From Phenylobacterium kunshanense (GTDB lineage Bacteria > Pseudomonadota > Alphaproteobacteria > Caulobacterales > Caulobacteraceae): a DNA stretch of 64,000 nucleotides. Shown here piece by piece: positions 27,095 to 34,216 of the stretch (positions within the stretch are counted from its first letter, which is position 1; every line of letters starts with the position of its first letter). The notes beneath the pieces are model-generated. The model saw only the letters and a list, made by a program, of their open reading frames with translations. It was not told where the DNA came from and ran no database searches. The stretch lies in NCBI RefSeq assembly GCF_003254525.1, contig NZ_QFYS01000002.1, positions 434,001-498,000 on the forward strand. The letters are read 5' to 3'. The position numbers and the translations under genes are program-made.

Positions 27095-27505
27095 ATGGCC
27101 CCACGCAGGAAACCGGCGGCGAAGGCCGCGCCGCGGACACCGGCGGCCGAGTGGACCGCCGCCGCGCTGGGTCTGATCGCCACGCTGGCGGTGCTCGCCT
27201 ATTCGCTCTGGGAAGGTTTCACGGACCGCGCCGGGCCGCCTGTTCTGTCGGCCGCCAGCGCGCCGGCCAGCCGCACCCCCGGTGGCTACGTGGTTCCCCT
27301 CGTCGTGCGGAACGAAAGCTACGCCACGGCTGCGTCTGTCGAGGTGAGCGCGACGCTGGAGCTGTCCTCGGGCGGTCGGGAGGAGCGCCGGGCGACTTTC
27401 ACCTATGTGCCCGGGCAGGGCGAGGCGAAGGGTGGCGTGATGTTCCTCAACGATCCGGCGCGCGGTCGCCTCACGCTGGCCGTCGAGGGGTACGAGGAGC
27501 CCTGA
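27095..27505 (+). CDS. TIGR02588 family protein
   Basis: The 136-residue protein has a basic Ala/Pro-rich N-terminus, one membrane helix (about 19-38) and an outer beta-sandwich-like domain (GYVVPLVVRNESYATAASVEVSATLEL...EERRATFTYVPGQGEAKGGVMF). It matches the TIGR02588 family, the usual partner of TIGR02587. Its ATG lies 2 bases after the TIGR02587 stop, so the pair is co-translated. No biochemical role is known. Confidence 0.8.
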   Translation: MAPRRKPAAKAAPRTPAAEWTAAALGLIATLAVLAYSLWEGFTDRAGPPVLSAASAPASRTPGGYVVPLVVRNESYATAASVEVSATLELSSGGREERRATFTYVPGQGEAKGGVMFLNDPARGRLTLAVEGYEEP

Positions 27506-27886
27506 TCAGGCCTTGGCCAGCCGCTCACCCATCAGCCGGTGCAGCAGGTTGATGGCCTTGAGCGGGCGGATCATCACCTTGAAGTGGGTGATCTTTCCGG
27601 CCTCGTTCCAGGTGATGAGGTCGACGCCGTTGACCGTGATCCCGTCGATCTCGCAGGCGAACTCCAGCACCGCCGACCGGTCGCCATGCCATTCGCCCAC
27701 GTAGCGGAACGTCTCGTTGTTCAGCGTGTGCAATGCGCCTGTCAGGTACATCAGGGTGAGCGCCTTGCCGACCTGGGGCGTGTGGACGACGGGGCTTTCG
27801 AACACCGCGTCGTCGGCCAGTATGGCCTCGAGCGCCTTCAGGTCCTTGGTTTTCACCAGCTCGTGCCAAGTGTCGATCACGGTCAT
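27506..27886 (-). CDS. SnoaL-like / NTF2-fold protein
   Basis: The 126-residue protein of the nuclear-transport-factor-2 superfamily reads MTVIDTWHELVKTKDLKALEAILADDAVFESPVVHTPQVGK at the N-terminus and EFACEIDGITVNGVDLITWNEAGKITHFKVMIRPLKAIN at the C-terminus, the SnoaL-like cone fold. Such proteins are isomerases, cyclases or binding proteins, and the sequence does not say which. GAAGGGAG precedes the ATG. Its stop directly abuts the stop of the convergent TIGR02588 gene. Confidence 0.8.
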   Translation of the reverse strand: MTVIDTWHELVKTKDLKALEAILADDAVFESPVVHTPQVGKALTLMYLTGALHTLNNETFRYVGEWHGDRSAVLEFACEIDGITVNGVDLITWNEAGKITHFKVMIRPLKAINLLHRLMGERLAKA

Positions 27887-28000
27887 GGGGCGGCTCCCTT
27901 CAGGCGTCGCCCTTCTGTCTCAGCCGGCAGGCGCTGGCGCAAGCGTCGGGGGATTGGGTTCGCGCCGGGCCGCGCTACAATCCCTGCGCGTGGAGCGCCG

Positions 28001-28537
28001 ATGGAATCCCTGGAAGTCATCGCACGGCCGCACTTCGACAAGGCCGACCTCACCTGGCTGACCGACATCCGCTCGCGGCGCGCCGGGAGTCCATGGCCGC
28101 CCTACTTCACCCTGGTGTTCCCCGGCGCCGACATGACGCCCCAGGATTTCGCCGCGAAGATTCGCGCGGTGGCGGCGGACATTCCGCGCATCCGGTTCCG
28201 GCTGCGTTCGGCCCTGGTCGTGCCGGAGCCGACGGTGGGGCGGTTCCATGTGTTCCTGATCCCGGATGAGGGATTCGGCGCGATCCTGCGGCTGCACGAT
28301 GCACCGCACACCGGACCCATCGAAGCGGCGCTGCGCCTGGAGACGCCGTACATCCCGCACATCACGGTCTCGACGAGCGCCGACCACGCGGCGGCCCGCA
28401 AGCTGGCCCAGGCGCTGAACCAGGGGGGCATCGACATCTCCGGGCACATCGACGCGCTGGAGGTGGAGCGGCGGTCCGGGGACGTGGTGCGGAAGGTGGC
28501 GGATGCGCCGTTGGCCCGTGCCGGCTGGTTCGGCTGA
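28001..28537 (+). CDS. 2'-5' RNA ligase (LigT/2H phosphoesterase) superfamily protein
   Basis: The 178-residue protein has the two-lobed 2H fold. The C-terminal catalytic motif is present as PHITVST, but the N-terminal one reads PYFTLVF, with Tyr-Phe-Thr instead of His-x-Thr. Loss of one His would normally abolish cyclic phosphodiesterase activity, so this may be a binding protein or a divergent enzyme. GGAGCG lies before the ATG. It precedes the truncated haemoglobin gene but is separated from it by an FNR-type box. Confidence 0.75.
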   Translation: MESLEVIARPHFDKADLTWLTDIRSRRAGSPWPPYFTLVFPGADMTPQDFAAKIRAVAADIPRIRFRLRSALVVPEPTVGRFHVFLIPDEGFGAILRLHDAPHTGPIEAALRLETPYIPHITVSTSADHAAARKLAQALNQGGIDISGHIDALEVERRSGDVVRKVADAPLARAGWFG

Positions 28538-28554
28538 AGCGAACCTCGTCGAGT

Positions 28555-28568
28555 TTGATCGGGATCAA
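28555..28568. promoter_or_regulatory. Perfect FNR/FixK-type box upstream of haemoglobin gene
   Basis: TTGATCGGGATCAA matches the FNR/FixK/Anr consensus TTGAT-N4-ATCAA without mismatch. It is centred about 42 bases before the haemoglobin ATG. Activation by an oxygen-sensing CRP/FNR-family regulator is the natural inference. Confidence 0.8.
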
Positions 28569-28603
28569 ACCGGACTGTCGGCGGGTGGCTCTAGCGTGGC
28601 CGC

Positions 28604-29008
28604 ATGACGGATGCTGCCTCGAACCTCCCCTTGCGCACGCCCTACGAAGCCTTCGGCGGCGAGCCGGGGGTCCGGCGGCTGGTGGACGCCTTCTACGACG
28701 TGATGGATGGCGATCCGGCTGCGGCCGGCATCCGCGCCATGCACGACGATGACCTGGAGCCGATCCGCACGCGCCTGACCGACTGGCTGACCGTCTGGAT
28801 GGGCGGCCCGCCGGTGTACGCCGAGCGCCATCCGGGGCGGCCGTGCATCATGTCGGCCCACGCGCCATTCGCCATCGGCGCCGCCGAGGCCGACCAATGG
28901 CTGGACTGCATGCGCAAGGCCATGCTGCTGGAGCCCCCGCCAGCGGAATGGCGCGAGGCGCTGGACACCGCCTTCGCCCGCATGTGCCAGGGCCTGCGGA
29001 ACGCGTGA
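28604..29008 (+). CDS. Group II truncated haemoglobin
   Basis: The 134-residue 2-on-2 globin shows TrHbII landmarks: TPYEAFGGEPGVRRLVDAFYDVMD (helices A-B with the B10 Tyr), the Phe/Tyr-rich CD region, YAERHPGRPCIMSAHAPFAIG with the proximal-His region, and AEADQWLDCMRKAM (Trp G8, a TrHbII marker). It probably binds O2 or NO and may detoxify reactive nitrogen species. A perfect FNR/FixK box in the promoter indicates low-oxygen induction. Confidence 0.92.
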   Translation: MTDAASNLPLRTPYEAFGGEPGVRRLVDAFYDVMDGDPAAAGIRAMHDDDLEPIRTRLTDWLTVWMGGPPVYAERHPGRPCIMSAHAPFAIGAAEADQWLDCMRKAMLLEPPPAEWREALDTAFARMCQGLRNA

Positions 29009-29011
29009 GGC

Positions 29012-30664
29012 TCAGGCTTCGATCGCGTTCCCCTTCATCTCCCGCACGAACAGCAGGCCGACCACGGCCGTGAAGGCGGCGACCACGATCGGGTACCAGA
29101 GGCCGTAGTAGATGTCGCCCGTGGCCGCGACCATGGCGAAGGCTGTCGTCGGCAGGAAGCCGCCCAGCCAGCCGTTGCCCAGGTGGTAGGGCAGCGACAT
29201 CGAGGTGTAGCGGATCCGCGCCGGGAACATCTCCACCAGGGCCGCGGCGATCGGGCCGTAGACCATGGTCACGTAGATCACCAGCAGCCAGAGCAGCGCC
29301 ACGACCATCGGCTTGTCGACGAGCGCGGGATCAGCCTTGGGCGGATAGCCGGCGGCCTTGAGTTCGCGACCGAGGGCCTCGACCCAGGCTTTCTTGCGCA
29401 GGTCGAACTCGGCCTTGGGCAGGCCGCGGCCGTCGAAGCTGGCGACCTCGACCGCGCCGATCCGGACCACGGCGGCTTCTCCCGCTTGGGCGGCGCTGTT
29501 CTCGTAGGACACACCGGCGTTCGCCAGCGCTGACTTGGCTACGTCGCACGAGGTGACGAAGGCGGTCTTGCCTACCGGGTCGAACTGGAGCGAGCAGTCC
29601 GCCGGGTCGGCCCGCACGATGACCGGCGCGCTCGCGACGGCGGCTGCGAGCTGGGGATTGGCGGCCGAGGTCAGGGCCTTGAAGATCGGGAAGTAGGTCA
29701 GGGCCGCCAACACGCAGCCCGCCAGGATCACCGGTTTGCGCCCGATCCTGTCCGACAGCCAACCGAAGACGATGAAGAAGGGCGTGCCCAGCAGCAGGGC
29801 CACCGCGACAAGCGTATTGGTCAGCGCGCCGTCGACCTTCAGCATCTTCTCGAGGAAGAAGAGGGCGTAGAACTGGCCGGTGTACCAGACCACCGCCTGG
29901 CCGGCGGTGAGGCCCAAGAGGGCGAGGATCACCAGCTTCAGATTGCCCCACTGGCCGAAGCTTTCGGCGAGCGGCTTCTTCGAGGTCTTTCCCTCGTCGA
30001 CCATCTGCTGGAACACCGGGCTCTCGTTGAGCCGGAGACGGATCCAGAGCGAGACGCCCAGCAGGAGGATCGAGACCAGGAAGGGGATGCGCCAGCCCCA
30101 GGCCTTGAAGGCGTCCTCGCCGATGTTGGTCCGCACCAGTAGGATGACGATCAGGCTGAGGAACAGGCCGGCGGTGGCGGTGGTCTGGATCCAGCTCGTA
30201 TAGAGGCCGCGCTTGCCGGGCGGCGCGTGCTCGGCGACGTAGGTGGCCGCGCCGCCGTACTCGCCGCCGAGGGCCAGGCCCTGCACCAGGCGCAGGGTGA
30301 TGAGCAGGATCGGGGCGGCGACGCCGATGCTCTCGTAACTGGGCAACAGGCCGACCACGAAGGTGGAGAGGCCCATGAGCAGCATGGTGACGAGGAAGGT
30401 GTTCTTCCGGCCCCAGAGGTCGCCGAGCCGTCCGAACACGATGGCCCCGAACGGCCGCACGGCGAATCCCGCCGCAAACGCCAGCAGGGCGAAGATGTAG
30501 CCGGTGGTCTCGTTCACCCCCGAGAAGAAGTGCTGGGTGATGAAGCCGGCCAGGGAGCCGTAGAGATAGAAATCGTACCACTCGAAGACGGTGCCGACCG
30601 AGGCCCCCGCCACCACTGTCGTGGTCGAACCCGCTCTCGCCTGAGCGCCCTCAGCCGCCGCCAT
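29012..30664 (-). CDS. MFS transporter, metabolite:H+ symporter (MHS/ProP-like) family
   Basis: The 550-residue 12-helix MFS protein has MHS-family signatures: GTVFEWYDFYLYGSLAGF in helix 1, RPFGAIVFGRLGDLWGRKNTF in loop 2-3, LRLVQGLALGGEYGGAATYVAEHAP, and FGWLSDRIGRKPVI in loop 8-9. It has a soluble insertion of roughly 105 residues between helices near residues 340-445, containing two cysteines (DPADCSLQF, VTSCDVAKS), which explains the extra length over ProP (about 500). Substrates of the family include proline, betaine and dicarboxylates; none can be assigned. Convergent with the haemoglobin gene. Confidence 0.88.
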   Translation of the reverse strand: MAAAEGAQARAGSTTTVVAGASVGTVFEWYDFYLYGSLAGFITQHFFSGVNETTGYIFALLAFAAGFAVRPFGAIVFGRLGDLWGRKNTFLVTMLLMGLSTFVVGLLPSYESIGVAAPILLITLRLVQGLALGGEYGGAATYVAEHAPPGKRGLYTSWIQTTATAGLFLSLIVILLVRTNIGEDAFKAWGWRIPFLVSILLLGVSLWIRLRLNESPVFQQMVDEGKTSKKPLAESFGQWGNLKLVILALLGLTAGQAVVWYTGQFYALFFLEKMLKVDGALTNTLVAVALLLGTPFFIVFGWLSDRIGRKPVILAGCVLAALTYFPIFKALTSAANPQLAAAVASAPVIVRADPADCSLQFDPVGKTAFVTSCDVAKSALANAGVSYENSAAQAGEAAVVRIGAVEVASFDGRGLPKAEFDLRKKAWVEALGRELKAAGYPPKADPALVDKPMVVALLWLLVIYVTMVYGPIAAALVEMFPARIRYTSMSLPYHLGNGWLGGFLPTTAFAMVAATGDIYYGLWYPIVVAAFTAVVGLLFVREMKGNAIEA

Positions 30665-30752
30665 TCCCGTCCCCCATGTTCTGTTTGGAGGGGACGGTAG
30701 GGTGACGCCCCGAGGGCGCGCAATGGCGGAGTTGGCTCAGCCGGAGCCGGCC

Positions 30753-31235
30753 TCAGCTATCGGGCAGCTCGCCCATGGCGCTCTGCAGGTAGTTGGCCTC
30801 GCCCAGGCTGTTCACGAGCGAAAGCTGCGTTTCGAGGAAGTCGATGTGTTCCTCGGTGTCGGACAGGATCTCGACCAGCACCTCGCGCGATACGAAGTCG
30901 GCTGAGGCTTCGCACAGCTTGATGCCTTCGATCAGGGTCGTGCGGCCGCCCACCTCCACCGCCAGGTCGGCGGTCAGCCCCTCGACCACCGTCTCGCCGA
31001 TGGAGAGCTTGTGCAGGTCCTGCAGGTTGGGCAGGCCGTCGAGGAACAGGATGCGCTTGATGAGCTTGTCGGCGTGCTTCATCTCGCCGATCGACTCTTC
31101 GTAGGTGATCTGGCCCAGCCGCTTGAAGCCCCAGTTCTCGTACATGCGGGCATGCAGGTAGTACTGGTTCACGGCCGTCAGCTCGTTGGTGAGCACCGCG
31201 TTCAGCAGCTTGATGATCGCCTTGTCGCCTTGCAC
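30753..31235 (-). CDS. bfr: Bacterioferritin
   Basis: The 160-residue four-helix iron-storage protein assembles into a 24-mer cage in the cytoplasm. Ferroxidase ligands are in the expected places (LTNELTAVNQYYLHARM; GEMKHADKLIKRILFLDG with the haem-binding Met; SDTEEHIDFLETQ). The start codon is GTG with AGGGAG 7 bases upstream; the upstream ATG gives a disordered extension. It lies about 110 bases downstream of the bfd gene on the same strand, forming an iron storage/release pair. Confidence 0.93.
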   Translation of the reverse strand: MQGDKAIIKLLNAVLTNELTAVNQYYLHARMYENWGFKRLGQITYEESIGEMKHADKLIKRILFLDGLPNLQDLHKLSIGETVVEGLTADLAVEVGGRTTLIEGIKLCEASADFVSREVLVEILSDTEEHIDFLETQLSLVNSLGEANYLQSAMGELPDS

Positions 31236-31342
31236 GTCGGAACTCCCTGCCGTTCTCGCGCGGAAGCTGTTGCCGTCCGCGGGCCGTGTCAAAGCCTATG
31301 TCTGCAAGTGAGTGGCGCTCGCCGAAAAAGTTCAGCCGCAGC

Positions 31343-31528
31343 CTATTCGGCCGCGTAGCGGAGGGCCTCGCGCTCGTCGTCGAGCATGCTGCGCATGTCA
31401 CAGACGCAGCGGGCGCACTGCGGTTTGGAGTCACAGGCCCTGAAGATCTCGGCCGGACGGCTGGCGCCGGCGGCGATGGCCGCGCGGACTTCGCGTTCAC
31501 GGATGCCGTTGCAATTGCAGACGTACAT
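31343..31528 (-). CDS. bfd: Bacterioferritin-associated ferredoxin (BFD-like)
   Basis: The 61-residue [2Fe-2S] protein has MYVCNCNGI at the N-terminus and CARCVCDM downstream, giving the CxC...CxxC cluster pattern of Bfd. It reduces bacterioferritin to release iron and is usually iron-starvation induced. The upstream region carries overlapping Fur-like palindromes. A longer ATG start 72 bases upstream lies next to the operator and is not needed. Confidence 0.9.
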   Translation of the reverse strand: MYVCNCNGIREREVRAAIAAGASRPAEIFRACDSKPQCARCVCDMRSMLDDEREALRYAAE

Positions 31529-31571
31529 GAGGCGCGCCGAGGCTCCTGGCTGACGCTTTCCATCTAGCGCC

Positions 31572-31599
31572 TTGCGAACGCGTTTGCAAGTCATTCGCA
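31572..31599. promoter_or_regulatory. Overlapping Fur-like boxes in the bfd/thiE intergenic region
   Basis: Two overlapping near-palindromes: TTGCGAACGCGTTTGCAA (31572-31589, one mismatch pair) and TGCAAGTCATTCGCA (31585-31599). The second fits the alphaproteobacterial Fur pattern TGCnAnTnATTnGCA. They lie 44-71 bases before the bfd start on the minus strand and 52-79 bases before the divergent thiE start. Confidence 0.6.
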
Positions 31600-31650
31600 C
31601 GTGCTGCGGCGTTGTGGTTGCCCCGGCGCCGGGCGGCGGTATGTAGGGCC

Positions 31651-32301
31651 ATGAGCTCGCCCGACTGCCGTCTCTACCTGATCACCCCGCCTCGGATCGA
31701 CGACCTGGCGGCGTTCGGCCATGTGCTGGCGAAGGCGCTGGATGCGGGCGACGTGGCGGCCTTGCAGATCCGTCTGAAGGACGCGGACGACGAGGTCATT
31801 GCGGCGACGGTGGACGCGCTGATGCCGATCGCCCAGGCGCGCGGCGTGGCGGTGATCCTCAACGACCGACCCGATCTGGCGGCGAAGCTGGGCTGCGACG
31901 GGGTCCATGTGGGCCAGGACGACATGCCTTACGCCCGGGCCCGCAAGCTGGTCGGGCCGGACCGGATGGTGGGCGTGACCTGCCACGACAGTCGGCACCT
32001 CGCCATGGAGGCCGCGGAGGCGGGGGCGGACTACGTCGCCTTCGGCGCGTTCTTCCCCACGTCGACCAAGGAGGCCAAGACCCGCGCCGAGCCCGAGGTC
32101 CTGTCCATCTGGCAGGAGACCATGGAGACGCCGTGCGTGGCCATCGGCGGCATCACGGTGGCGACCGCCCGGGAGCTGGCGCGCGCCGGGGCGGACTTCC
32201 TGGCGGTGTCGGCGGGCGTCTGGTCGTTCGGCGACGGGCCGGCCGCGGCGGTGAAGGCGTTCAATGCGGAGATCGCGGCGGGCGTCGCCGAGCGGGGCTG
32301 A
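31651..32301 (+). CDS. thiE: Thiamine phosphate synthase
   Basis: The 216-residue TIM-barrel enzyme joins HMP-pyrophosphate and thiazole phosphate to give thiamine phosphate. Motifs: [11 protein letters not shown] (usually QlReK), [59 protein letters not shown], and [30 protein letters not shown]. It stands apart from other thi genes. No TPP riboswitch is visible in the 122-base leader. Confidence 0.92.
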   Translation: MSSPDCRLYLITPPRIDDLAAFGHVLAKALDAGDVAALQIRLKDADDEVIAATVDALMPIAQARGVAVILNDRPDLAAKLGCDGVHVGQDDMPYARARKLVGPDRMVGVTCHDSRHLAMEAAEAGADYVAFGAFFPTSTKEAKTRAEPEVLSIWQETMETPCVAIGGITVATARELARAGADFLAVSAGVWSFGDGPAAAVKAFNAEIAAGVAERG

Positions 32302-32375
32302 CTCGCGGCGCCTTGCCTTGTGCCGGCCTCGGGACTAGGTTCCGCGCCCTCTTTCGCCCGAGATCTTTTGACACC

Positions 32376-33170
32376 GTGAGCACCCAATCCGCCCTCCTGA
32401 AGGTGATGAGCGACGCTGCGCGCAAGGCGGCGCGCGGTCTCAACCGCGACTTCGGCGAGCTCGCCGAACTGCAGGTCGCCCGCAAGGCGCCGGCCGACTT
32501 CGTCTCGGCGGCCGACATGAAGGCCGAGCAGGTGATCTTCGAGGCGCTGACCAAGGCGCGGCCCGGCTACGGCTTCCTCGGCGAGGAGCGCGGCATGGTC
32601 GAGGGCTCCGACAAGACCCACCGCTGGATCGTCGACCCGCTGGACGGGACAACCAACTTCCTGCACGCGATCCCGCACTTCGCCATCAACATCGCCCTTG
32701 AGCGCGAGGGGGCGATCGTGGCGGCGGTGACCTACAACCCGGTCACCAACGAGCTGTTCTGGGCCGAGAAGGGCAAGGGCTGCTTCGTCAACGACAAGCG
32801 CCTCAGGGTCGCCGCGCGCAAGCACATGGACGAGGCGGTGCTGGCCACGGGCATCCCGTTCCTGGGGCACGGCCAGCACGCGAAGTTCCTGAAGGAGCTG
32901 CATCAGATCAGCCAGCGGGTGGCGGGCGTGCGGCGCTTCGGCTCGGCGGCGCTGGACCTCGCCTGGGTCGCGGCGGGCCGATACGACGGGTACTGGGAGC
33001 GCGACCTGAAGCCTTGGGACCTGGCGGCGGGGCTGCTGCTCGTGACCGAGGCCGGGGGCAAGGTGACCGACGCCGACGGCGGGTCCGACATCCTGGCGTC
33101 CGGTTCGATCGTCGCCTCGAACCTGGAACTGCATCCGCAGATCGCCAGTCGTCTGGCTGCCGCAAAATAG
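32376..33170 (+). CDS. Inositol monophosphatase family protein
   Basis: The 264-residue Mg-dependent sugar-phosphatase superfamily protein has metal-binding motifs FLGEERG, the signature WIVDPLDGTTNFLH, and WDLAAGLLLVTEAGG near the C-terminus. SuhB-type members hydrolyse inositol-1-phosphate and, in E. coli, also act in rRNA antitermination. A GTG start at VSTQSALLKVM agrees with homologues; an ATG 30 bases further in is the alternative. The 74-base gap after thiE makes co-transcription possible. Confidence 0.92.
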   Translation: MSTQSALLKVMSDAARKAARGLNRDFGELAELQVARKAPADFVSAADMKAEQVIFEALTKARPGYGFLGEERGMVEGSDKTHRWIVDPLDGTTNFLHAIPHFAINIALEREGAIVAAVTYNPVTNELFWAEKGKGCFVNDKRLRVAARKHMDEAVLATGIPFLGHGQHAKFLKELHQISQRVAGVRRFGSAALDLAWVAAGRYDGYWERDLKPWDLAAGLLLVTEAGGKVTDADGGSDILASGSIVASNLELHPQIASRLAAAK

Positions 33171-33186
33171 GGCTAAGCTGGCGGGC

Positions 33187-34212
33187 ATGATCACCCGCCG
33201 AGCCCTTGCCGCCATGTCCCTCGCCGCCGCCGCGGCCACGCCTGCGCTCGCCCAGCCGACGCGCCGCCCGATCGTCATCGCCCATCGCGGCGCCAGCGGC
33301 GAGCGGCCCGAGCACACGGTCATGGCCTATCGGCTGGCGGTGGACGAGGGGGCCGACTTCATCGAGCCCGACCTCGTGCCGACGAAGGACGGCCACCTGG
33401 TGGCGCGGCACGAGAACGAGATCGGCGGCACGACGGACGTCGCCAGCCGGCCCGAGTTCGCCGCCCGCAAGGCCGAGAAGGTGATCGACGGCGAGACGGT
33501 CAGCGGCTGGTTCACCGAGGACTTCACCCTGGCCGAGCTGAAGACGCTGCGGGCGCGGGAGCGGCTGCCGCAGCTTCGGCCGGGCAGCGCCCGGTTCGAC
33601 GGGCAGGACGCGATCCCGACCTTCCAGGAGGTGGTCGACCTGGCGAAGGCCGAGAGCCGGCGCGTCGGCCGCACGATCGGGGTCTACCCCGAGATGAAGC
33701 ACCCGGCCTACTTCGCCGGCATCGGCCTGCCTCTGGAGGCGCGGCTGGCGGACGCCCTGAAGGCCAACGGGTTCGACAGCGCCAGCGCCCCGGTCTTCGT
33801 CCAGTGCTTCGAGGTGGAGCCGCTGAAGGCCATCGGCAGGCTGACGAAGGCGCGGCGGGTGATGCTGGTCTCCAAGGGGCCGGCGCCGGTGGACGTGAGC
33901 TCCGCGGCGGGCATCCGGGCGATCGCCGCGTTCGCCGAGGGCCTGGGGCCCGAGTGGCCGCTGGTGGTCCCGACCGACGGCGGCGTGCTGGGCCCGCCCA
34001 CCGACCTGGTCCGCCACGCCCACGCGGCGGGCCTGGCGGTGCACCCCTGGACGGTGCGGGCCGAGAACCACTTCCTGCCGAAGTCCCTGCAGCGCGGCCC
34101 CAGCCCAGCCGACCATGGCGACGCCCAGGCAGTGCTGAAGGCGCTGTATGCGGCGGGCGTCGATGGCGTGTTCAGCGACTTCCCCGGCCTCGCGGCCAAG
34201 GCGCGGGGCTGA
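33187..34212 (+). CDS. glpQ: Glycerophosphodiester phosphodiesterase, exported
   Basis: The 341-residue enzyme hydrolyses deacylated phospholipids to sn-glycerol 3-phosphate and an alcohol. A twin-arginine-like signal (MITRRALAAMSLAAAAATPALA) directs it to the periplasm. GDPD motifs: IAHRGASGERPEHT (HR pair), FIEPDLVPTKDGHLVARHE (metal ligands and second His), YPEMKHPAYF and GVFSDFPGLA. It follows the phosphatase gene by 16 bases, so the two are probably co-transcribed. Convergent with the ABC transporter gene. Confidence 0.92.
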   Translation: MITRRALAAMSLAAAAATPALAQPTRRPIVIAHRGASGERPEHTVMAYRLAVDEGADFIEPDLVPTKDGHLVARHENEIGGTTDVASRPEFAARKAEKVIDGETVSGWFTEDFTLAELKTLRARERLPQLRPGSARFDGQDAIPTFQEVVDLAKAESRRVGRTIGVYPEMKHPAYFAGIGLPLEARLADALKANGFDSASAPVFVQCFEVEPLKAIGRLTKARRVMLVSKGPAPVDVSSAAGIRAIAAFAEGLGPEWPLVVPTDGGVLGPPTDLVRHAHAAGLAVHPWTVRAENHFLPKSLQRGPSPADHGDAQAVLKALYAAGVDGVFSDFPGLAAKARG

Positions 34213-34216
34213 ACCG

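Noticed and set aside
31529..31650. TPP riboswitch upstream of thiE
   Set aside because: No CUGAGA-type conserved core seen and the region is occupied by Fur-like palindromes.
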